From NCBI RefSeq assembly GCF_000378385.1, contig NZ_KB899660.1, positions 310,001-374,000 of the forward strand: a stretch of DNA of 64,000 bases, given 5' to 3'. The notes under the pieces were generated by a model. That model was not told where the DNA came from, did no database searches, and worked only from the letters and a program-made list of their open reading frames with translations. Source of the DNA: Paenibacillus daejeonensis DSM 15491. Lineage in GTDB: Bacteria; Bacillota; Bacilli; Paenibacillales; Paenibacillaceae. Shown piece by piece: positions 51,242 to 58,410 of this stretch. The position numbers and the translations under genes were made by a program. Each line of letters begins with the position of its first letter. Positions within the stretch are counted from its first letter, which is position 1.

Positions 51242-52105
51242 TTAACGTTTGCGCTTACTGGCAATGATATTATGGCTCGTTGCCAGATAAGTTTTGACCT
51301 CATCATAGTCCGCACTTGCCACACCGGCAAACAGCATGTCAATGACCGTCAGCATGGCGATACGGGAGCCCATCGCACCACTGCGGATCGAGATTTCAGG
51401 CGTAGAGATACTGAGCACGGAATCGGCACGCTCGGACAGACCGCTTTTGTTGTACTTCGTAATTGCAATGGTGAAGACGCCATTCTTGCGTACGATGTCC
51501 AGGGCATCGAGAATTTCGTGTGTGTCCCCGGAGTTAGAGACAAAGATGGCCACATCGCCTTTCGTCATGAGTGAAGCGGCGGTCAGTTGTCCATGCCCAT
51601 CCGTATAGGCTCTGCAATTTTTGTTGATCCGCGTGAACTTCTGCTCTGCATCTTGACAGACGATTCCCGAAGCCCCGATACCGAACAGGACGATCCGCTT
51701 GCTCTCACGCAGTGCTTGGACCGCCCGCTGCACCTCGTCGAACTCAATAACACGCAGCGTATCCTCAATGGATTGAATATTATTATGACTGATGTTGGCA
51801 ATAATCGTCTCCAGCTCATCACCGGGCTGAATGTCGGTATACTGCTCCCCGTTCGGTTCTTCCTTGGCGCTCAGCGACGCCGAAATGCTGACAATGAAGC
51901 TCCGGTATCCGCTGTATCCCATCGTCTTGCAGAAGCGCAGGACCGAAGCATCGCTTGTCTTGCTGGCAATCGCCAGATTCTTAATCGACAGATGCGGTAT
52001 TTCATCCCGGTTGGCCAGAATATATTCCGCTACCCGTTGTTCGACCGGAGTAAGACTGTCCTTGCGGTTACGAATTTTCAATAATAAATTATCATTTATG
52101 TTCAT
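51242..52105 (-). CDS. RpiR/MurR-family regulator
   Basis: The 287-residue protein has an N-terminal HTH of RpiR type (about 5-80: LTPVEQRVAEYILANRDEIP, IASKTSDASVLRFCKTMGY) and a C-terminal SIS domain (about 125-260: IVLFGIGASGIVCQDAEQKF, GDVAIFVSNSGDTHEILDAL) that should bind a sugar phosphate. By analogy with MurR the ligand may be MurNAc-6-phosphate. AGGGAG lies 7 bases before the ATG at 52105. It lies between the two operons that share the 16-base element, so it probably controls both. Confidence 0.88.
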   Translation of the reverse strand: MNINDNLLLKIRNRKDSLTPVEQRVAEYILANRDEIPHLSIKNLAIASKTSDASVLRFCKTMGYSGYRSFIVSISASLSAKEEPNGEQYTDIQPGDELETIIANISHNNIQSIEDTLRVIEFDEVQRAVQALRESKRIVLFGIGASGIVCQDAEQKFTRINKNCRAYTDGHGQLTAASLMTKGDVAIFVSNSGDTHEILDALDIVRKNGVFTIAITKYNKSGLSERADSVLSISTPEISIRSGAMGSRIAMLTVIDMLFAGVASADYDEVKTYLATSHNIIASKRKR

Positions 52106-52186
52106 AGGCGTCTCCCTATATGTTATTGGAATTGATTGTATCCTTCGACACGAAAAGTGACAAGTCCTTTTCATTGTCTATCGGTG

Positions 52187-52205
52187 TAATTTTATTTCAA
52201 AATTA
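52187..52205. promoter_or_regulatory. Second dyad in the rpiR-GH4 intergenic region
   Basis: TAATTTTATTTCAAAATTA has 7-base inverted arms around five bases. It may be another RpiR site near the regulator's own promoter. AT-richness makes chance occurrence possible. Confidence 0.4.
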
Positions 52206-52224
52206 TACTCCGATGCAAATATTA

Positions 52225-52267
52225 ATTTTAAAATTTATTGTTAGAGCCAAAATTCCTGTGCTATACT
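52225..52267 (+). promoter_or_regulatory. GH4 promoter with RpiR-type operator
   Basis: TTGTTA (52238-52243) and TATACT (52262-52267) are 18 bases apart, with a TG before the -10. ATTTTAAAATTTATTG (52225-52240) is the same element as at the murQ promoter and overlaps the -35 at the same position. Confidence 0.75.
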
Positions 52268-52314
52268 AGCAGCGAGATTCGCAGCAACGACAGACGAGAC
52301 AAAGGAAGTGAACC

Positions 52315-53598
52315 ATGGACAACGCGCTGAAAATTGCAATTATCGGTGCTGGTAGCACCTATACCCCTGAATTAATGGAAGGCATAATCAAACGTAAGGA
52401 TGCCCTCCCCCTGCAGGAGCTTGCGCTGATGGACATCGATCAGGAGAAGCTGGCGGTCGTTGGAGGGTTGTGTGAGCGGATGGTAGAGGCGGCAGGCATG
52501 AACTGCCGCATCGTGAAGACCGATCAACTGGATGACGCATTGCGCGGGGCCGATTTTGTACTGGGTCAGATTCGGGTCGGCAAGCTGCCAGCTCGCGTGC
52601 TAGATGAGCAGATTCCCTTAAAATATGGCATGATTGGCCAGGAAACCTGTGGCATCGGCGGCTTTTTCAAAGCTATGCGCACGATTCCCGTCATGCTGGA
52701 CATTGCCAAGCGCATGGAGGAGCTGTGCCCGGACGCCTGGCTAATAAACTTTTCCAATCCGGCAGGTATCCTCACCGAAGCTATTCTGAACCATACGCCA
52801 ATCAAAATGCTGGGTCTGTGCAATGTGCCCTACAATATGTTTAAGAGTATTTGCGAAACTCTCTCGCTTCCGGATGCAGAGCTTACTTATGTAGGTCTGA
52901 ATCATTTGAGCTGGATCACGGCAATTGAACATAACGGGGAGGATCATCTGCAGCATGCTCTGGAGCAGGGCTTGAACAGTGAGACGATGAAAAACATCCC
53001 CTCCAGTGGCTTCAGCAAGGAGCTGATTCAAGCGCTGGGGGCCATCCCCTCCTCCTATTTGGAATACTACTATTTCAAAAATAAAAAGCTCGAACTCCTG
53101 CAACAAAGCGAGCTGTCGCGTGGCGAGACGTGCATGAGAATTGAAAAGGAATTACTGGACATCTATACGGATGCACAGCTGCATGTGAAGCCCGAGTTAT
53201 TAGCTACGCGGGGCGGCGCCAATTACTCCGAGGTGGCCATCAGCCTGGTCGATGCCATCTTTAACGACAAGCAGGAGCGTCATGTGGTCAACCTGCTGAA
53301 CCATGGGGCTCTGCCTTTCATGGAGGATCATGATGCGGTGGAGATTGCTGCGGTTATTGGCAAGAATGGCGCCACTCCCGTACCGCTGCCAGCCTTCGAT
53401 AATCGGCACATCATCGATTATATGCGCATGGTCAAAGCGTACGAGCGCGAGACAGTAGCTGCCGCCGTTCATGGAGATGAAGCTGCAGCTATGCGTGCGC
53501 TGCTCATGAACCCGCTGGTTGGCGACTACCATGCAGCCCATGCCTGCTTCCAGGAGCTGAAGGAAGCTCATCGTGCGTATCTGCCGCAATTTGCTTAG
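52315..53598 (+). CDS. GH4 6-phospho-glycosidase
   Basis: GH4 enzymes cleave phosphorylated disaccharides by an NAD- and Mn-dependent redox elimination. The 427-residue protein shows the NAD loop KIAIIGAGSTYTPELMEGI, QETCGIGGFFKAMRTIP, INFSNPAGILTEAI, the metal ligand Cys in LGLCNVPYNMF and GLNHLSW. Bacillus relatives act on 6-phospho-beta-glucosides. The shared operator with murQ and the kinase partner downstream suggest an amino-sugar disaccharide such as chitobiose-6-phosphate, which is inference. AGGAAG lies 6 bases before the ATG. Confidence 0.88.
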   Translation: MDNALKIAIIGAGSTYTPELMEGIIKRKDALPLQELALMDIDQEKLAVVGGLCERMVEAAGMNCRIVKTDQLDDALRGADFVLGQIRVGKLPARVLDEQIPLKYGMIGQETCGIGGFFKAMRTIPVMLDIAKRMEELCPDAWLINFSNPAGILTEAILNHTPIKMLGLCNVPYNMFKSICETLSLPDAELTYVGLNHLSWITAIEHNGEDHLQHALEQGLNSETMKNIPSSGFSKELIQALGAIPSSYLEYYYFKNKKLELLQQSELSRGETCMRIEKELLDIYTDAQLHVKPELLATRGGANYSEVAISLVDAIFNDKQERHVVNLLNHGALPFMEDHDAVEIAAVIGKNGATPVPLPAFDNRHIIDYMRMVKAYERETVAAAVHGDEAAAMRALLMNPLVGDYHAAHACFQELKEAHRAYLPQFA

Positions 53599-53610
53599 GA
53601 GGGCGACAGG

Positions 53611-54615
53611 ATGAGCAAGGGATCTTATGTACTTGGCGTAGATGGCGGGAATAGCAAAACGGACTATTATATGTTTGACCTTGCGGGCAACAAGATCGGC
53701 CACCTCCGTACCGGCACATGCAGTCATGAACGGTTCGCGGATGGCTATCGCGGGGCAGAGCATGCCATGCGGCAACAGCTTGGTGAGCTATTGGAGCAAT
53801 GCGGGGTGGAAGCCACGGAGATCGCCTTCGGAGCCTTCGGATTGGCCGGTGCGGATCTGCCTTCGCAGAAGGAAGAGCTGGGTAGCATCATCAGCCAGCT
53901 CGGGCTGCAGCGGTACGTAGTAGACAATGATAGCTTCCTGGGCATTAAGGCCGGGAGCGAACAAGGCTGGGGCATCTGCTCGATCAACGGGTCAGGTGCC
54001 TGTACTGGGGCTATTGCTGCGGACGGCGCCCGTCTGCAGATCGGTGGAGTCGGCAGTGAACTCGCGGGCGACGAGGCTGGCGGCTACTATCTTGCCCGCC
54101 GTGTCCTGCGCGCGGTCTATGATGCCTGTTACCGGCTTGGGGAGCCTACCGTCATGCAAGATCCAGTTCTGGACATGCTGGGTATACCCGACGACACGCT
54201 GCTGCTGGAGCGAATGGCGCTGGGCGTCTCCTCGCGGTCACTCCCCTATACCGAGCTAGTGACGCTGCTGTTCACATCCGCCGAACAAGACGATCCTGTC
54301 GCGCTCCGGATCGTCCAAGAATCAGCGCATCAGATGGCCCGTTCCGCTGCTGGCTGCCTGCAGCGGCTGGAATGTGGCCCTGGGCCTGTAGATATCATGA
54401 TGGCAGGCTCGGTCTGGGTGCAGGCTAGCTCCCCAGTACAGCGTGAATTGTTCCAGACATATGTGAGGGAACTGGCCCCGGGTGCTGCCTGCCGCTTCCT
54501 GCTGCTGCAAGAGCCCCCTGCAGCAGGGGCGGTCTTATGGGCAATGGAAGAGGCGTTGGGCGACAGGATATCAGGCGAGCTGAGAAGCAAGGTTCTCCGC
54601 GCGGTGCGGCCTTAA
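53611..54615 (+). CDS. BadF/BcrA-family sugar kinase
   Basis: The 334-residue kinase shows YVLGVDGGNSKTDYYMFD, GAFGLAGADLP, ICSINGSGACTGAIA, QIGGVGSELAGDEAGGYYLA and IMMAGSVW, which place it with N-acetylglucosamine kinase-like proteins, though it is clearly different from the MurK-like gene at 42542. It starts 12 bases after the GH4 stop, with AGGAGGG upstream. A reasonable role is to phosphorylate a disaccharide before GH4 cleavage, replacing a PTS. Confidence 0.83.
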   Translation: MSKGSYVLGVDGGNSKTDYYMFDLAGNKIGHLRTGTCSHERFADGYRGAEHAMRQQLGELLEQCGVEATEIAFGAFGLAGADLPSQKEELGSIISQLGLQRYVVDNDSFLGIKAGSEQGWGICSINGSGACTGAIAADGARLQIGGVGSELAGDEAGGYYLARRVLRAVYDACYRLGEPTVMQDPVLDMLGIPDDTLLLERMALGVSSRSLPYTELVTLLFTSAEQDDPVALRIVQESAHQMARSAAGCLQRLECGPGPVDIMMAGSVWVQASSPVQRELFQTYVRELAPGAACRFLLLQEPPAAGAVLWAMEEALGDRISGELRSKVLRAVRP

Positions 54616-54622
54616 CCCCCTC

Positions 54623-55513
54623 CTACCCGAGTCTGATATGTCGCAGCTTGTCGGGATTGCGGACCATATAAATATGTTGGATCCGATGGTCCCTGAATGC
54701 CAAGCTGATGACAGCATCGCCAAGTCCGTCCTGGCTAACCACAAGCAAACCCTCCAATCCATTGACCAGTACCGGACGGGCGCGGGTCGTTTCATCCAGT
54801 CTTTTGGCGAGACCCATAATGAACGCCGCCACATTCGGCCGGCTTGCAATGACCCGCGTTGCGGCTGCTATTTTGCCTCCTCCATCGGTCTGTGCAGCGA
54901 TATCCTCATGCATCAGGTCGATTAGACCGCCGAGATCGCCTGAGATCGCAGCATGCATGAACCGGTGAAGCAGCTCCGAGGCTTCGGCGACATTGTCCTC
55001 CTCCGGCTGCATCCCCTGAATCTTCTTGCGGAGCCGGCTGTAGATTTTGCGGCAGCCCAGCTCCGTTTTCCCCAGGATCTCTCCAATTTCACTGTATGCA
55101 AATCCGAAGGCCTCTCGCAAAATAAAGACCGCCCGCTCCGTTGGCGTCAAATGCTGCAGCATCACCATGACCGCATAGGAAATGGAATCCTCCAGTTCAA
55201 TCGTTTGCAGCGGGTCGCAATGATCCCGGTCCGGCAGCTCCTGCACCAGCGGTTCGGGCAGCCATGGCCCTACATATAGCTCACGCTTCCGGCGGGCCGA
55301 CCGCAGCAGATCCAGACAGCGGTTCGTTACAATTTTGCACAGGTATGGCTTCCATTGATGCTCCTCTTCCTCATCCCCTGCCACAGCATGCTTCGCGGAC
55401 AAGGTCACAAAAACATCCTGCACCACATCCTCCGCATCACTGACGGAGCCCAGCATCCGATAAGCAATCGAGAGTAGCAAGGGTCGGTAGGTCGTATAAG
55501 CTGAACTTAGCAT
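54623..55513 (-). CDS. ECF41-type RNA polymerase sigma factor (SigJ-like)
   Basis: Region sigma2 (YRPLLLSIAYRMLGSVSDAE, DVVQDVF) and sigma4 (LTPTERAVFILREAFGFAYS) are followed by a C-terminal SnoaL-like domain of about 110 residues. Two hallmarks of ECF41 are seen: WLPEP in the linker (near residue 88) and NPDKL near the C-terminus. In this group the C-terminal domain modulates activity in place of an anti-sigma factor. The start overlaps the oxidoreductase stop by 7 bases, and ECF41 genes are usually next to a target oxidoreductase or similar gene. Confidence 0.92.
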   Translation of the reverse strand: MLSSAYTTYRPLLLSIAYRMLGSVSDAEDVVQDVFVTLSAKHAVAGDEEEEHQWKPYLCKIVTNRCLDLLRSARRKRELYVGPWLPEPLVQELPDRDHCDPLQTIELEDSISYAVMVMLQHLTPTERAVFILREAFGFAYSEIGEILGKTELGCRKIYSRLRKKIQGMQPEEDNVAEASELLHRFMHAAISGDLGGLIDLMHEDIAAQTDGGGKIAAATRVIASRPNVAAFIMGLAKRLDETTRARPVLVNGLEGLLVVSQDGLGDAVISLAFRDHRIQHIYMVRNPDKLRHIRLG

Positions 55514-56832
55514 GGTATCGCCCGATCTCCATTCCTTGTCTTGTGGTTCGTACTTCCGTGCCTGGCAATGATGGCCGTCGCAGCTTCTCTCGCACTAACG
55601 AGCGATGCCTTGACCAGCATATTCTCTCCAACCCAATCCCCGGCCACATACAGTCCCGGTCGCGCGGTGATCACAGGTCCGGGCTTCCGGTCATCGGGCG
55701 AGGGCTCGGACACAGCATGCGATACGAGCATACGGGGCAAGAATCTCCGTTCCAGCACATGATCCTGCCACCCCGGTTGAATCTCATCCAGAAACGCTTC
55801 CAGCTCCTGCTGGTCATCTCCGATTGAGGGAGATAATCCTGGGGGAAGGTATTTCATGACATGAATAATCTCCTGCTCGGGATGCTCAGAGAATGTGGAA
55901 ACCGCCGAATGATTGGCAAAATACCAGGGCTGATCCACGCCAATCGCAAAGGTCTTGTTGGGTTTGGGCAGCCGCTTCATAATCAAGTCGAGGCAAGCGG
56001 CATAGACAGGTACAAGATTATCGTATCGCGAGGCAACCCCTTCCGCAAGCGGGGGATCCAACAATTTCAGCCAAGGCTTGGGTCCGATGGTCGACAGGAC
56101 GTTCGCGGCATAGAAAACCGTCCCATCCTTTAGAACGATCCGCAGTTCTGGAGCCTCCCCCTGAATCTTTGCAACAGCTGACTCATTCCGAATCACCGCG
56201 CCTGCCGCAATAGCTTGTTGCTTGAGGGATTTAACCAGGGACGCCCATCCCCCATTTACATAGACCACCTTTTCCCGAAGCTGAGTCAAGGCGGCTTTCG
56301 CACTCATTTGGGCAGGTGCATCGCAATACGTCGCCAGCCGGATGAGCGACAGCACGATACGCCGAATTCGCGGAGAAGGCAGCGTATCCGCCAGATACCG
56401 CTCGATCGAGACGGTCTGGAGTCCAGTCAGCTCAACTTGCCTGGACCGAATAAGGAAACGCACGAGCTGCATTTTCTCTGACCAGGTCGCCCATTTCCCA
56501 AGGAATACCTGCATAAGTGGGAGCTGCTGTAACGACTCGCCCGGCATACCAGTGACAAACTGAACCGATGGCTTCGGGGACCCCCCCGTCACTTCGATCC
56601 CCTCTTCCTGTAGCAATCCAATGGCGCTTGTCGAGATAGCTCGCGCACCGGGATTAACAGGGATGCCATGTAACTGTGGACTGGCCGCCCTTCCTCCCAG
56701 TTGTGTCGCACGCTCCAGAACCAAGGTCCTTAGACCCGCCTTCGCCGTACGCCCGGCAGCCAGCAGACCGGCCAGACCTGCACCAATAATGATGACATCC
56801 CAGTGGGATTGTTGTGTAGTTGTCATGTGCAT
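55507..56832 (-). CDS. FAD-dependent oxidoreductase, amine oxidase/phytoene desaturase-like
   Basis: The protein of about 441 residues has the N-terminal dinucleotide motif WDVIIIGAGLAGLLAAGRTA, GLRTLVLERATQLGGRA (the second ribose-binding part) and the C-terminal FAD motif GLYVAGDWVGENMLVKASLV. Its substrate is unknown; relatives desaturate carotenoids or oxidise amines. It lies upstream of, and overlapping, the ECF41 sigma gene, so it is a likely sigma target. The start could be ATG 56832 or 56826, both close to GAGAGGA. Confidence 0.85.
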   Translation of the reverse strand: MHMTTTQQSHWDVIIIGAGLAGLLAAGRTAKAGLRTLVLERATQLGGRAASPQLHGIPVNPGARAISTSAIGLLQEEGIEVTGGSPKPSVQFVTGMPGESLQQLPLMQVFLGKWATWSEKMQLVRFLIRSRQVELTGLQTVSIERYLADTLPSPRIRRIVLSLIRLATYCDAPAQMSAKAALTQLREKVVYVNGGWASLVKSLKQQAIAAGAVIRNESAVAKIQGEAPELRIVLKDGTVFYAANVLSTIGPKPWLKLLDPPLAEGVASRYDNLVPVYAACLDLIMKRLPKPNKTFAIGVDQPWYFANHSAVSTFSEHPEQEIIHVMKYLPPGLSPSIGDDQQELEAFLDEIQPGWQDHVLERRFLPRMLVSHAVSEPSPDDRKPGPVITARPGLYVAGDWVGENMLVKASLVSAREAATAIIARHGSTNHKTRNGDRAIPC

Positions 56833-56981
56833 CGCATCCTCTCTCATCCGTAATACACTTACAACGGATAAGGAATGTAATCTGTGACCACAAGTTATGA
56901 AAATGATAAATATTGTTCAGTGGACAAGCAGATGCTACACTAATCATGGCAATACCATTCCATCTCAAGGAGCGAGTGAAC

Positions 56982-57416
56982 ATGTCCGTTGAAGTGTATC
57001 TGAATTTTCAAGGAAACTGTCGCGAAGCGGTAGCGTATTATGCCGAGGTGTTTGGGAACCAAGAGCCGTACTTGATGACCTTTGGCGAGACGCCACAGGA
57101 TCCGAGCTATCCGCTGCCTGAAGAGGCTAAGAACCTTGTCATGCACGCACGACTCAATATTCTGGGCAGCCGCGTCATGTTCTCGGATGTGTTCCCGGGT
57201 ATGCCTTTTACGCCAGGCAATAACATCAGCTTGTCGCTAATCAGCCGCGATATGGACGCGCTTAAGGATGCATTTCACAAGCTAAAAGACGGCGGTCATG
57301 TCCAGATGGAGCTGCAGGAGACGTTCTGGAGTCCGCTGTATGGCAGCCTGACAGACAAATTCGGCATCGGCTGGCAGTTCAATTACGATGTTGAGCAAGA
57401 GCAGGGGCAGGCTTAA
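56982..57416 (+). CDS. VOC protein, PhnB/3-dmu-9_3-mt type
   Basis: The 144-residue protein reads as a PhnB-like VOC domain: VEVYLNFQGNCREAVAYYAE, FGETPQDP, NLVMHARLNILGSRVMFSDV, LKDGGHVQMELQETFWSPLY and DKFGIGWQFNY. No catalytic role is established for this branch. The ATG at 56982 has AAGGAGC 8 bases upstream; the longer frame from 56913 lacks one. It is divergent from the FAD oxidoreductase gene and could respond to the same ECF41 sigma. Confidence 0.87.
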   Translation: MSVEVYLNFQGNCREAVAYYAEVFGNQEPYLMTFGETPQDPSYPLPEEAKNLVMHARLNILGSRVMFSDVFPGMPFTPGNNISLSLISRDMDALKDAFHKLKDGGHVQMELQETFWSPLYGSLTDKFGIGWQFNYDVEQEQGQA

Positions 57417-57458
57417 GCGGTATTCCAAACTGCTGACGACAATCACAACTCCACAGTA

Positions 57459-57553
57459 GAGGCATCGCAATAGAGGCATCGCAATAGAGCCGCCATAGAG
57501 CATTCGCAATAGAGGAATCACAATAGAGCTGCCACAGAGCATTCGCAATAGAG
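57459..57553. repeat. Compound 14/25-bp tandem repeat
   Basis: GAGGCATCGCAATA-type 14-base units alternate with 25-base units ending in GAGCATTCGCAATA, giving a 39-bp compound unit repeated twice after an extra 14-base unit. It follows the VOC stop and precedes its terminator, so it lies in the 3' untranslated region. Confidence 0.75.
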
Positions 57554-57564
57554 TCATATAGCAA

Positions 57565-57608
57565 AAAAGCGCGTGACCGTTGCTGATTAGCAACAGTCAC
57601 GCGCTTTT
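57565..57608 (+). terminator. Terminator of the VOC gene
   Basis: A 19-base arm (57565-57583, containing AAAAGCGCGTGAC) pairs with 57590-57608 with one mismatch around a 6-base loop and ends in TTTT. The 110 bases that follow up to 57720 show nothing further. Confidence 0.9.
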
Positions 57609-57720
57609 CGGCGCATATTCTATCATGTACGCAGCTCCCAACGCGCGGGGTCGGGCGGCATGACGGCGGTCGGACGACTATATCTTTTCCGGCAGCGGTT
57701 CGCCCAACTACAATTCATCG

Positions 57721-57987
57721 CTAACGCATGGCAAACGGAAGCACTAAAGTTACAGGAATGACAAATAGAAGATAGACAAAAGCCATTTCCAACCAAGCCG
57801 CACTCGCAGTCGTGGCAATAATCACGGGGAGGGGCAAGACAATGATAATAGCTACAAGAAAACGTGATCGCATGGGAAACACTTGCTTCGTTCCACAGTC
57901 CTCGCACCTGAGCGGCCGATAATTCAATAGGATCGAACGAATTACGGTCTTGTAACTATAACGTCTCCCACAGCCTTCGCATTTCAT
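57721..57987 (-). CDS. TIGR04104-type CxxC-20-CxxC small membrane protein
   Basis: The 88-residue protein begins MKCEGCGRRYSYKTVIRSIL and has a second CEDC 20-odd residues later, the CxxC-20-CxxC pattern of this Firmicute family; a zinc-binding knuckle is inferred. Two hydrophobic segments follow (FLVAIIIVLPLPVIIATTA and MAFVYLLFVIPVTLVLPF), so it is a membrane protein with a cytosolic zinc head. GGGGGGAG precedes the ATG at 57987. Function is unknown. Confidence 0.75.
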   Translation of the reverse strand: MKCEGCGRRYSYKTVIRSILLNYRPLRCEDCGTKQVFPMRSRFLVAIIIVLPLPVIIATTASAAWLEMAFVYLLFVIPVTLVLPFAMR

Positions 57988-58094
57988 CACAGCGACTCCC
58001 CCCTTTAAAACACGTAAGCACCTTCCTCCCAATCATCCATATACTTTACCATATTATCCTACTTATTGGAATCCAATTCTGCGCATCATATCTG

Positions 58095-58277
58095 TAACGG
58101 CCACCAGAGCCGCTATTTCGCCCAAAATCCATCATTTAAAAATCTAACGGCCACATAAGCAGCTATTGGGGTGAATAAGGCTCCTGGCCCTGTGTTTTCA
58201 CCTAAATAACTGCGCCTGTGGCCGTTAGAAGATTGAACCTGGCTAAAACACCGAAATAAGCGCTCCTGTGGCCGTTA
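58095..58277. repeat. Dyad-symmetric four-copy intergenic repeat, locus C
   Basis: Four copies of TAACGGCCAC followed by about eight variable bases and a CTATTT/TTATTT block start at 58095 and 58145 on the plus strand and at 58227 and 58277 on the minus strand. Each pair is exactly 50 bp apart and both pairs share the centre 58186. The interval 57988-58410 contains no gene. Confidence 0.9.
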
Positions 58278-58410
58278 GACGGGTTGACGTGTTCAATCGA
58301 TCGAGCACTGGGCTCCCTGTCCCCATAGATCCCTCCCGATCTCCCAATCATCTGCCTCAATCAGCCACAGTTAGCCACAGTGTCCCAGATCACACGTGCC
58401 GGTCGAGCGA

